From positions 502,001 through 566,000 of the forward strand of contig CAUYUJ010017837.1 in assembly GCA_963575745.1 (NCBI GenBank): a stretch of 64,000 bases of DNA. Direction: 5' to 3'. This document shows positions 54,108 through 63,180 of this stretch, in pieces. Within the stretch, counting starts at the first letter, position 1. Each line of letters begins with the position of its first letter. The translations under genes and the position numbers were made by a program. The DNA comes from Prorocentrum cordatum. Lineage: Eukaryota; Sar; Dinophyceae; Prorocentrales; Prorocentraceae. The notes beneath the pieces were generated by a model. The model was not told where the DNA came from and ran no database searches. It saw nothing but the letters and a program-made list of their open reading frames with translations.

Positions 54108-54120
54108 CTCTCTCACTCTG
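53390..54120 (+). repeat. (CT)n array, ~730 bp
   Basis: Nearly pure ctctct with scattered g and t. Ser/Leu-rich (plus) and Arg/Glu-rich (minus) frames are artefacts. It ends in an AT-rich (ta)n stretch at about 54126-54157 and a last (tc)n run. Confidence 0.95.
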
Positions 54121-54177
54121 TCTTCTATATATATTATATAATATATTATATATATCTCTCTCTCTCTCTCTCGTCAC

Positions 54178-55467
54178 GGGCTCGTGAGATCAGCCAGGGT
54201 GGCTCCCCCTTGGGGCTCCCAAATGATGCCCCTGGCAGCGTTTTGTGACCATGAGGCTCTCAAGAGATACATGTTGGGGAGGCCAACGGCAATTCTAGCT
54301 GAGGCGTCCCACCAAAATCGGCGCGAACGGGCTCGTGAGATCAGCCAGGGTGGCTCCCCCTTGGGGCTCCCAAATGATGCCCCTGGCAGCGTTTTGCGAC
54401 CATGAGGCTCTCAAGAGATACATGTTGGGGGCGCCAAACGGCAATTCTAGCTGAGACGTCCCACCAAAATCGGCGCGAACGGGCTCGTGAGATCAGCCAG
54501 GGTGGCTCCCCCTTGGGGCTCCCAAATGATGCCCCTGGCAGCGTTTTGTGACCATGAGGCTCTCAAGAGATACATGTTGGGGGCGCCAAACGGCAATTCT
54601 AGCTGAGACGTCCCACCAAAATCGGCGCGAACGGGCTCGTGAGATCAGCCAGGGTGGCTCCCCCTTGGGGCTCCCAAATGATGCCCCTGGCAGCGTTTTG
54701 TGACCATGAGGCTCTCAAGAGATACATGTTGGGGGCGCCAAACGGCAATTCTAGCTGAGACGTCCCACCAAAATCGGCGCGAACGGGCTCGTGAGATCAG
54801 CCAGGGTGGCTCCCCCTTGGGGCTCCCAAATGATGCCCCTGGCAGCGTTTTGTGACCATGAGGCTCTCAAGAGATACATGTTGGGGGCGCCAAACGGCAA
54901 TTCTAGCTGAGGCGTCCCACCAAAATCGGCGCGAACGGGCTCGTGAGATCAGCCAGGGTGGCTCCCCCTTGGGGCTCCCAAATGATGCCCCTGGCAGCGT
55001 TTTGTGACCATGAGGCTCTCAAGAGATACATGTTGGGGGCGCCAAACGGCAATTCTAGCTGAGACGTCCCACCAAAATCGGCGCGAACGGGCTCGTGAGA
55101 TCAGCCAGGGTGGCTCCCCCTTGGGGCTCCCAAATGATGCCCCTGGCAGCGTTTTGCGACCATGAGGCTCTCAAGAGATACATGTTGGGGGCGCCAAACG
55201 GCAATTCTAGCTGAGACGTCCCACCAAAATCGGCGCGAACGGGCTCGTGAGATCAGCCAGGGTGGCTCCCCCTTGGGGCTCCCAAATGATGCCCCTGGCA
55301 GCGTTTTGTGACCATGAGGCTCTCAAGAGATACATGTTGGGGAGGCCAAACGGCAATTCTAGCTGAGACGTCCCACCAAAATCGGCGCGAACGGGCTCGT
55401 GAGATCAGCCAGGGTGGCTCCCCCTTGGGGCTCCCAAGTGATGCCCCTGGCAGCGTTTTGTGATCAT
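54178..55467 (+). repeat. 152-bp satellite, about 8.5 near-identical copies
   Basis: Copies begin gggctcgtgagatcagcc at 54178, 54329, 54481, 54633, 54785, 54937, 55089, 55241 and 55393. They differ at only one to three positions each (for example ggaggcc/gggcgcc, gagacg/gaggcg, aatg/agtg). Such uniformity implies recent amplification or gene conversion. Bounded on the left by the CT/AT arrays and on the right by a gtgagtgtgagtg stretch. Confidence 0.95.
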
Positions 55468-55524
55468 GGGAGAGTGTGAGTGTGAGTGAATGTGACTGTG
55501 AGTGAGTCTGAGTGAGATTTCGTC

Positions 55525-55785
55525 TCATCTTATCTTATCGGGTCCTATCTTATCTTACCTTTAGTACCCTCTATCTTATCTTGAAATCTCTTATCTTGTC
55601 TTAGCTTATCTTATATCAACTCATATTATCGCATCATGTCTTGTCTTATCTTATTACTCCATAGGCTGTCTTATCTTATCTATTATCATACCTTGTCATA
55701 TATCTTATCTTACCTTATCATATCTTGTGATATATTATATTATCTTGTAGTATCTTATCTTGTAGTATCTTATCTTGATTATCAT
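55525..55785 (+). repeat. Degenerate TTATC pentamer array
   Basis: Runs of cttatcttatc with drift, preceded by (gtgagt)n-like sequence at 55468-55515. Confidence 0.85.
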
Positions 55786-55849
55786 TGGGAGGAGGGAGGC
55801 GCGAGCGGGAGGAAGGAGGAGCAGTGGGAGGCGTCAGAGTAATAACAAG

Positions 55850-56831
55850 AACCCCAATCCTTAGGATAGGGGGAAAATATGATCCTAATATGTTGGTCAG
55901 ACCATGTCAGCATGCAATGTTTTTGTGCGAGAGGTTGATGTGACAAATGGTTGTGAAAATCTTGTGAGAAATGGTTGCGAGAATCTTGAGAGAATTAGCT
56001 GTGGGAGCAAACAAAACAGGGGCAGCCCGCGTAAAGTAAGCTTCGGCGCGCGCCGGCACCCTTGCCCTTTTGACCCCGATACGCAAAACAATACGGAGCT
56101 CAATACGGAGCCCCAAAACGGCCTATGTATTGGACTTGTAAATACAGTGTCAATCTTATACGTATCAATCCGATTCGTTCTGCGTATCCAACAAAAGCGT
56201 ATCATGACAATTGAAATTTTTATGTATCGGGTTTATAACCGATTGCAAACACTAGAATATTGTTCTTGAGTGTAAACCATGTCTGTCACATATCACAAAA
56301 AAACAATCATCATGATTTGGCATGCTCACTGGATGATCGTCAGTACTGCAGATGATAATCCAACACCCAGAAATTAGTAAATCAATATTTCGAGAATGAT
56401 GTCAACATGTTTTTTTGGACTGTGTGCGATTCGTATGCAAATAATGATATTTATGTTGGTTGTCGTCGTCCGTTGAATTTCCAGAACTTCGTAGCAGCTG
56501 TCAAATCTACCACTATGATGGAAACGATGCCAAATCCGTATTTAAAGGTTTCGTATTCTGACATATTGGATCTACTAAAGGATCAGAAAAAAAACAAAAA
56601 CATGTAATTGGAGACGGCAAGCGAATCAAAATTCCGATTGGGAAATGCGTTCCGGAAGGGGGCTATAGAACTGGAATTGTGGTCGAAACCAATGCCGGGA
56701 TCGGAACCGCGAGTGGATGGTCGAAAGTCGGAATTCGACAGGATTGCCAGACTCTGGAGCTGGAGCCGGGAGAATATCGGGATCAATATTCGGAATTGGG
56801 TGGTGATCCGCTATTGCAAGAACATCTATTA
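55850..56831. other. AT-richer stretch without a supported gene
   Basis: Base composition is clearly less GC-rich than elsewhere. Small local repeats occur (ggttgtgaaaatcttgtgag / ggttgcgagaatcttgagag at about 55950-55990; atacggagc twice near 56094-56110). Short frames at 55904-56269 and 56407-56607 have no recognised domain. Confidence 0.4.
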
Positions 56832-57111
56832 TTCTAGACGCCTCGCGGGCCCCCACCAGCCCAGCCAGAAACAATGTGCCTCGATCAGGGAAGTGGGCAA
56901 CACATGGAGGCATTTTGGATGTTTTTTGGGGGGCCTCTCCAGGATCTACTGGGAGCTTCTTATCTATAGATGCCTCTTAAGCGCTTGTTGGGGCCTCCGG
57001 GAGCCTCGCGGGCGCCTTGTCGGGCCATCTTGGACCGTTCTTAAAAGACTTAGGGACGCTTTTGACGCCATCTTGGAGAATATTCATCATTAGTAAGCGT
57101 TGGCCCTTAAA

Positions 57112-57201
<90 letters not shown>

Positions 57202-57360
57202 TAGGGCTGTTTTGGAACTCTTTTGGGCCTCTCTTGGGGCCCTCCTGGGCTGCCTTGGAACCATCTTGAAGCCTCGGATGGCCATCGTAAGCGAAAAGGC
57301 GAGAAAGCCAAAAACATGTATTCCCATAAGGTTTGGGAAGGGTTTTGGCGTTTTCGGGGC
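56832..57360 (-). mobile_element. CCCACCAGCCC-family element, truncated copy G with poly(T) insert
   Basis: On the minus strand the 3' end is intact in outline: GGGCTGGTGGGGGCCCGCGA, then GGCGTCTAGAA at 56832. Interior words ggccccaacaagcgctt and ccaagatggcg belong to the family. The 5' half (pyrimidine block and TCCCACC end) is absent. A T74A14 run interrupts it. Confidence 0.55.
57114..57201. repeat. T74 followed by A14
   Basis: Seventy-four T (57114-57187) then fourteen A (57188-57201), within copy G. Confidence 0.9.
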
Positions 57361-57499
57361 GGGAGCAGCTACTCAAACATCTACCACAGCTCCCCTCATT
57401 GCATGTGGCTTGGCTATTACTGCATTTCTGCGCTGTGCCGAGGCTCAACCATTTGCTCACGACCATCACGCTAGACCAAGTACAAAAACTAGCGTAAGA

Positions 57500-57758
57500 A
57501 CACGACCATGCCATTGTGGAGACATCCATGATATTATTCCACATACCAGACACTGTAAATTGGTGTGCGACCCTGACGAATAGCAATACGTACTGCAACT
57601 CACCAAACAGACATTACAAACAAGATGCCACATCGACACGAACATTGGGAAACTTGCGGTATGGGGGAACAACCCAACTCCATGACCTGACAATCTGGAT
57701 GGCGCGGCTGCCACAGCATGGAGATGTGACAAACCAGCGGAAGGCAGGAACATCAAAA
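57500..57758 (+). pseudogene. Family-B retrotransposon, copy 1: RT C-terminal segment
   Basis: The plus frame reads LVCDPDE (just after where the YLDD motif would lie), a TAG, then QYVLQLTKQTLQTRCHIDTN and IGKLAVWGNNPTP, matching the RT segment after motif C with its N-x-G-K-x-x-V-W box. It ends in RNIKI at 57758, where a 1-kb mobile element interrupts; the sequence resumes at 58769 with LGTPFGTEEYIHRF. Confidence 0.65.
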
Positions 57759-58768
57759 TCCCACCAGCCCTTTGGGCGTGAGTGGTTTAGAGAGCCCGCT
57801 CTGTTCTCAACCCCCTTCTTCCCCTTCGGGGAGGGGTTTACCCCTCCCCCTACCCCCTCCCCCTGGACCTGGAGAGGTCCTTTCGCGGGTGGTTGGAGGG
57901 GTCTTTTTCGACTCCTGGGAGGGCTAAAAAACGACACCCCTCACGAGGATTCTGGCCCCGACAGGGGGGGGGGGAGAAAAAACCCGCCCCTCTTCTTTGA
58001 AGCCAAAATCATTGATTTTACTACGGTTTTGGCCCCATTTTGGCCTTCTGAGGGGGCAGCGCTAATTAAAGCTCCCCTCTTCTTTCGAGCCAAAATCATT
58101 GATTTTACTAAGGTTTTTGCCCCATTTTGGCCTTCTGAGGGGGCAGCGCTAATTAAAGCTCACCTCTTCTTTGATCGATTTCCTCCAAGATGGCCCCAAG
58201 AAGCGCCCAGGAGGCACCAAGAGGCCCCAAGATGGCCCCAAAAGGCCCCCAGGAGGCCCCCAAGAGGATCCCAAACGGCCCAAAGAGGCCCCCCCGAGGC
58301 ACCCAAGACGCCGCAAAAGCCCATCAGGACGACGACCCTCTACTCGCCTGGGCGTCGTTTCTGGACGGGCAGGAGGAGGGGCCCGAACGACTCACACCAG
58401 GACGAGAGGCCCGAACAACTCACACCACGAGAAGCCCGAACGACTCACACCAGGACGAAGAGCCCGAACGACTCACACCACGAAGAGCCCGAACGACTCA
58501 CAGCAGGAAGAAGGGCCCGAACGACACACACCAGGACGAGAAGCCCGAACGACTCAAACCACGAGGAGCGCTTTCTCTCCCTCCTCCTCCGCCTCGTCCT
58601 TCTCCCGCTCCCACCACAAGGAGGATGTACAAGGAGGCGGGAGGAAGGAGGAACAGGGGAGATATGCGGGGGCAGGCGGAAACACGCCTGAAAAACACGA
58701 CTGTCGGCATGCTTCGCTAGAGTTGCTGTTTTGAGATGGGCTGGTGGGGATACGCGAAGCGTGAAGAA
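57759..58768 (+). mobile_element. CCCACCAGCCC-family element, copy H (1010 bp, complete)
   Basis: Begins TCCCACCAGCCCTTTGGGCG after A57758 and ends GGGCTGGTGGGGATACGCGA then AGCGTGAAGAA at 58768, followed by T. In order: pyrimidine hairpin block (about 57818-57870), two full and one partial tandem copies of an ~85-bp core (gccaaaatcattgatttt; about 57995-58165), a CCAAGAGGC tract, a ctcgcctgggcgtcgtttct segment, a ~25-bp minisatellite cgaacgactcacaccagg (58380-58560, about seven units), and the 3' segment ggcatgcttcgctagagttg. No protein is encoded, so it depends on proteins supplied in trans. It interrupts a family-B retrotransposon. Confidence 0.85.
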
Positions 58769-59439
58769 TATTAGGTACGCCATTCGGTACTGAAGAATAT
58801 ATACATAGGTTTTGGTTTACGATTGCCAATGAGAGAACGAAACTATAAAACATTTTACCTAAGCTCCGCTCTCGCCAAACATCGTGACTACTTTTGCACT
58901 TCTGTGCAATACCACAGATGAACTACCTAATACGAAAGATGCTACCGTGTAGCGTGCAGCCCCTCTGTGACGACCATGACAACTCCATTCAACATGGATT
59001 CCAAAAAATATTTGGCATACCAAGACAACAAAAAATTGAATACAACGTTGCGTGGCATTCCTTACAAAACGTGAGTCACGCAATCCAGACTGCCGCTTCG
59101 GCTTGCCGGGATGGGCTTGCAAGACTCCGCACGCACGTCTTACACAGCATATTGGGCCAATTGGGCTGACGCCCTCCCGGACGTCCTTGCCAGACTCCCA
59201 GCTCTAGGCCAGAGAGTGCTATTATTTCAATATGGTTGGCGCCGCTGCGGACATGGATGTGGTTACTGCACCGCGCTGTCTTATCGCAGAGGAGTTGGCG
59301 GGACGACATTGCGTCACAGCAGGGTGGGGGGAACGACCTACGCGGGCGGACGTCGCAGCTGGACAACGGCCTCCGACACCAAACATCGCTCAACTAGTCT
59401 TGGGAGAGTGGCAACATGGGTGGCAATGCCATGCGTCAT
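58769..59439 (+). pseudogene. Family-B retrotransposon, copy 1: segment after RT
   Basis: Plus frames give LGTPFGTEEYIHRF, LLLHFCAIPQMNYLIRKMLP, CDDHDNSIQHGF, then GLQDSARTSYTAYWANWADA and LGEWQHGWQCHASY. This is the family order: LGTP-x-G, W-x-x-L-x-x-CA-x-PR-x-NYLLR, HD, LGGLGLR, AYWAxWAD, GEWxHGWQ. Several frameshifts and stops occur. The fragment is cut at 59439 by a foldback hairpin and continues at 59609. Confidence 0.65.
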
Positions 59440-59608
59440 ATAGGGCGACGATATCTATACATATCCACTGCTCCCGGCCAGGCCAATCCTGGGCCCAAGA
59501 GCTGTGTATACGCCCTCCTGGCTTGGCCAGGGAGGCATATACACCACTCCTGGGCCCAGGATGGGCCTGGCCAGGAGCAGTGGATATGCATAGATCTCGT
59601 CGCCCTAT
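59440..59608. repeat. Long foldback hairpin element 3, inside the retrotransposon
   Basis: Arms start ATAGGGCGACGATATCTATAC and pair with the reverse complement ending ...TAGATCTCGTCGCCCTAT with few mismatches. Nested GGCCAGG/CCTGGGCCC palindromes fill the middle. Retrotransposon text before (GWQCHASY) and after (SYNLESTAHANLLRALALPS) matches the family, so the hairpin is an insertion. Confidence 0.85.
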
Positions 59609-60475
59609 CATACAACCTGGAATCGACCGCCCATGCAAACTTACTACGGGCACTGGCATTACCCAGTCAACGATCAAACGCTGCAACTGCAGGTAAATCA
59701 CGGATACACTCCATCATGGGACCTTTTGCTTCTGGTTGGTTACTGGTTTGCCCGACTACGGACATGCTCAAAATTACAAATTCTTATTGTATGTACGGTG
59801 CGCCGTCGGCTGGGGATTGCTTGCGTCCTTGACGGGCCGGACGTGCATGGCCACGGACGCCTAATTAACGGGACAGGCGGGGGCTGGCAAGGCCGTCACA
59901 ATGAATTGATGGCGGCATGGAGGCAAGTGTTCAGGGAAGCTGGGGACCAGGTACCTGAACATTGAACGGTACCTACACACTGCCAACATACCAGTGCCTC
60001 TTGGGGACATGCGCCGACTAGATATTGTTGTCACTTGCGCGAATGCGGCAAGAGGGCTTCCACTCTTCTGCGACGTAACAGTGGTGAGCCCCATAACTGC
60101 GAGAGGTCGGCCAAAAGGGGGGACGAGTAACAAAGGAGGGAGCCTATTGGAGAGAACGCAACGGGAAAACGACACCACCTACGCTAAAGTGACCAGTAGC
60201 GGGCTAGGTAGTCTTCAATGTTTAAGGGCTGAGGTTTACGGCAGGTGGGAGATCAAATCATCTCTCTCGTACCTGCTTTGGCCTACGAGCGCACTCGAGA
60301 TATGCACGCGAGATTGAGGGATGGGGCCGCGCTAGGTCTGCAACACAGGTGATGGGGTACTTTGGGGCTCGCTCTCCAGCGTGCCGTCGCAAGGACGGTC
60401 CTAGGGTCAGGGGGAGACCTGCCTTATACGCCTCGGGAACCTCCCTGCCCACTTGCAAACCTCGATGTGCTCTAG
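59609..60475 (+). pseudogene. Family-B retrotransposon, copy 1: restriction-like endonuclease and C-terminus
   Basis: Order of motifs: AATAGKSRIHSIMGP, VRRRLGIACVLDGPDVHGHG (zinc-knuckle-like), NELMAAWRQVFREAGDQVPE, then after a one-frame shift near 59965 VPLGDMRRLDIVV, GLPLFCDVTVVSPI (catalytic Asp region of the restriction-like endonuclease), CLRAEVYGRW (the E-x-G-x-W element), and the terminal frame WGTLGLALQRAVARTVLGSG, GDLPYTPREPPCPLANLDVL ending at TAG 60473-60475. The natural C-terminus is therefore preserved. This is the best copy of the domain in the window. Confidence 0.75.
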
Positions 60476-60512
60476 TCCTCCTCCTCCTCCTCCTCCTCCT
60501 CCTCCTCCTTCA
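60476..60512 (+). repeat. (CTC)n microsatellite after the retrotransposon stop codon
   Basis: Twelve or so cct units directly after the stop; it may be the element's 3' tail repeat, which some non-LTR elements carry. Confidence 0.6.
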
Positions 60513-60609
60513 GGTCTTCTTAGGGCCTGTTGTTTCACCCTGCTGCCGTTTGCATCGGGCTGCCACTGCTGCTGCTGCTGGGGAAAAATTAGCATGGTGT
60601 TGCTCTCAA

Positions 60610-60765
60610 TGACTGGGTGGAGCAAGCTGAATCAACTCCCTCTGCGATTGGGCGGGCTAGGATTACGCGATTCGCAAACAGCGTGCGTTGCCGCATATTG
60701 GGCCAACTGGGCAGATGTCCTCCCGAACTTGATGCGCAAATTCCCACACCTGTACACCCTGCGAA
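60610..60765 (+). pseudogene. Family-B retrotransposon, copy 2: LGGLGLR segment
   Basis: The plus frame reads LNQLPLRLGGLGLRDSQTAC then VAAYWANWADVLPNLMRKFP, the family segment following RT. It is cut at 60765 by a small AT-rich insertion. Confidence 0.65.
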
Positions 60766-60908
60766 ATGCTTAAGAAATCATGGGTTAAGAAATTCATAGT
60801 CTCAGAACTTGAATAAAAACCCAACATTTCTATTAAAATCTTAGGATTTACATTGAAACGTTAAGAATAATCGAGACTCTGGCCGAAAACTTGGGTTTTC
60901 TTAAGCAT
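60766..60908. mobile_element. 143-bp AT-rich MITE-like insertion with 12-bp TIRs
   Basis: ATGCTTAAGAAA (60766-60777) is exactly reverse-complementary to TTTCTTAAGCAT (60897-60908). Subterminal words also mirror (gggtt and acccaa). The insert is far more AT-rich than its surroundings and breaks a family-B retrotransposon fragment. No clear target duplication is seen, although TTAA lies within both ends. Confidence 0.6.
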
Positions 60909-61272
60909 CGCCTAAGGTGTAACCCGCGATGTCGTCTGTCGCCTGGATGTTCTATTGGGAGGGGGGCCACGGCGGGCCCCCCATTGTCTTACCACGGCAG
61001 AGGACGCGGAACAACGTCGTGACCAAGCCGCACGGACGGCCCGACCGACGTGGCAAAGCTTAGCTGATGGTGAACGCCCGCCGATGCCACCCCGAGATAC
61101 GATACATGTGGGAGAAGGGCAGCACAGGTGGCAACTCCACGCACTTGATGTCATCCTACGGGCATCTTGTGCCAATCTGCGCCGTACACTCGCCCTCCCG
61201 TCTACAAGGGTGAACGCAGCATCCACTGGGAAGGCACGGCTGCAGTCGGCGATGGGACCTCATTCTGCGAAA
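60909..61272 (+). pseudogene. Family-B retrotransposon, copy 2: continuation
   Basis: The plus frame reads PTWQSLADGERPPMPPRDTI, HVGEGQHRWQLHALDV, then LPSTRVNAASTGKARLQSAM and GPHSA, parallel to 59300-59720. It is cut at 61272 by a further CCCACCAGCCC-family element. Confidence 0.65.
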
Positions 61273-61660
61273 TCCCACCAGCCCTCTGGGCGTCGGTGGT
61301 TTAAGGAGTTTTTCTCTTCCACCCCTCCTTCTTCCCCTTCGGGGAGGGGTTTATCCCTCCCCCTACCCCCTCCCCACTGACCTGGACAAAGGGGTTCCGC
61401 GGCGCGTTGGAGCGCCCAAGACGGCCTCGGCGAGGAAGCCAAAATCATTGATTTTACTATGGTTTCGGCCCCATTTTGGCCTTCTGAGGGGGGGGCAGAA
61501 ATTTAGGAACCCCCCTTCTTTGATCGATTTCCTCCACGATGGCCGCAAGAGGCCCCCAGGATGCCCCAAGAGGCCGCAGGATGGCCCCAAGATGGCCCCA
61601 CGAGGCCCCCCAAGAGGCCCCCAGGAGGCCCCCAAGAGACCCCCAAGAGGCCCCAAGAGG
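61273..61660 (+). mobile_element. CCCACCAGCCC-family element, 3'-truncated copy I
   Basis: Begins TCCCACCAGCCCTCTGGGCG after an A within the family-B fragment, with the pyrimidine block, core (caaaatcattgattttacta) and CCAAGAGGC tract almost identical to copy A. It ends in the purine tract at about 61660, where the next retrotransposon starts. No 3' hairpin. Confidence 0.7.
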
Positions 61661-61927
61661 GCCGAGATGGGCCGGGGGACCCCGGTCAGCGACCCTAAGG
61701 ACTGGCGCAGGTGCTCCAGGCGGTTCGAGCGCATCGTCGTCACGTCGGCGTACGGCCCCGCTGCCGGGGCCGACGTCCCGTGGGTGGCCGAAACCCTCGA
61801 CTCCTCGTCCGCCGCGGCCGGGTCCGCCTCGAGTGTGGTTGTTGGTGATTTCAATTGGCGAAAATCATGCGATTTTTCGGTCCAGGCGCCGTGGGCCGCC
61901 CCTCCGGCTCACCCCAGTACGACCTAG
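61661..61927 (+). pseudogene. Family-D retrotransposon: AP-type endonuclease remnant
   Basis: The frame reads DWRRCSRRFERIVVTSAYGP and SVVVGDFNW, the G-D-F-N core motif of apurinic-like endonucleases of non-LTR elements, then reaches TAG at 61925-61927. The N-terminal catalytic part of the endonuclease is missing, so the element is 5'-truncated at the junction with the preceding mobile element. Confidence 0.55.
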
Positions 61928-63180
61928 GGCATGGCGGCCCCTACCCGGTGCCTTGGGTGCGGGTGTTCCCCTCGGCTCGAAGATGCGGCCCCCCTCCCAG
62001 GGGTGCCCCGCCATCTTGGGATGGCGTTTGGCCTCGGGGCCCCCGCGCCCCCCCCTGTGCAGCGGGAGCGGCTTCGCCGCACTGCCCTTTACCGCTGGCT
62101 CCGCCCCCCGACGATTGAGGAACGCCGGCTGCTCGAGGCGGCCGCCGACGACTGGGGCGGCTCGCCGGCGCCCTTGCCCCCTGCGCCCCGGCCTGGCCCC
62201 GGCCCCGCCCCCGCCCCCAGGCCCAGCGACGGCGAGGATTGGGCGTGCCAGGCGCTCAGTTCGTGGCACGCCCGTACCGAGGCCGCCTTCCAGGCTGCCG
62301 TGTCCTTAGGCCTCGCCGAGGTTTCCCGGCAGCCAGAGCGCGCGAAGGGCTCGCCGCCGAGCACTCGGCCGACCGCCCCAGTAGCTGCGCACCGGCCGGC
62401 CGCTTCGGTCCGGCAGCGGCGCTTGGCGCGGCTGCACCGGCAGGTGGTCCACGAGACCAAGCGCGCGGGTCACTGGGCTCCCCCCCCCTCCTCCCTCCTA
62501 AGGCACTGGGCCGCTGCTCGCCGCGACGGCCTCTTGCCTGGCCGGCTCCCTCCTTGCTTAGGCGACGCGGCTGAGGCGCTGTCCAAGGCGATCGCCGCCG
62601 AGGACGCGCTGGACGCGAAGGTTTCCGCTGCAGGTTGGCGCGAGCAGTTCCGCCGCTGGGATGCTCGGTCGGCGGGGGCCTCGGCGGGGTACTTGCGACC
62701 AAGGCTACCGCCCCCGGTCGTCACCGCGGACGACATGCGCACCGCATGGGAACCGTGGTGGTGCCCTCCCGACGGCCCCGCCCCTCCGGCCGGCCGGCCG
62801 GACTGGCCGCGGGCTGCCGCGGACTGCGGGGCCCCCGCGGCGGCGCCCCTGCCGTGGAGCCCCCCTAGCCCCGAAGCGTGGGCGGAGGCCCTGTCTCAGG
62901 TTTCTGGTACCGCTGGCTTCGACGGGTGGGATTCCAGCGAGGTTGGGGCGATCGGGAAACACTTGCCGCGCCTTGCCGAAGAGCTTCGTTTGGTGCTTCT
63001 CCGGGTCCTCGAAGACCCGGGGGAGTGGCCTGCCTCCCGCTCGCAGCGTTTTGCCGGGCTCCGTGTCGCTGGGATCCCCAAGAGAGGGTCTGATGACGCT
63101 CGTCTGGTGGCGGTCGCCCCCGTGTGGCTTCGGGCGTGGCACAGCTGCCTCGATCCTTCGGTCCCTCCCCCCCGCCCCCG
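61928..63180 (+). pseudogene. Family-D retrotransposon: linker and RT N-terminal part
   Basis: Same frame as the endonuclease remnant, one TAG downstream. It has ALYRWLRPPTIEERRLLEAA, a Pro-rich stretch, LSSWHARTEAAFQAAV, GSPPSTRPTAPVAAHRP, AGFDGWDSSEVGAI and VAGIPKRGSDDARLVAVAPV, which correspond to the linker and RT motifs 1-2 (I-P-K-R...D-x-R-x-(I/V)). The frame is then lost in a C-run near 63165-63180. Codon use is strongly GC-biased. Confidence 0.65.

Noticed and set aside
53190-54248. 352-codon frame rich in Leu and Ser
   Set aside because: It is the CT microsatellite in translation.
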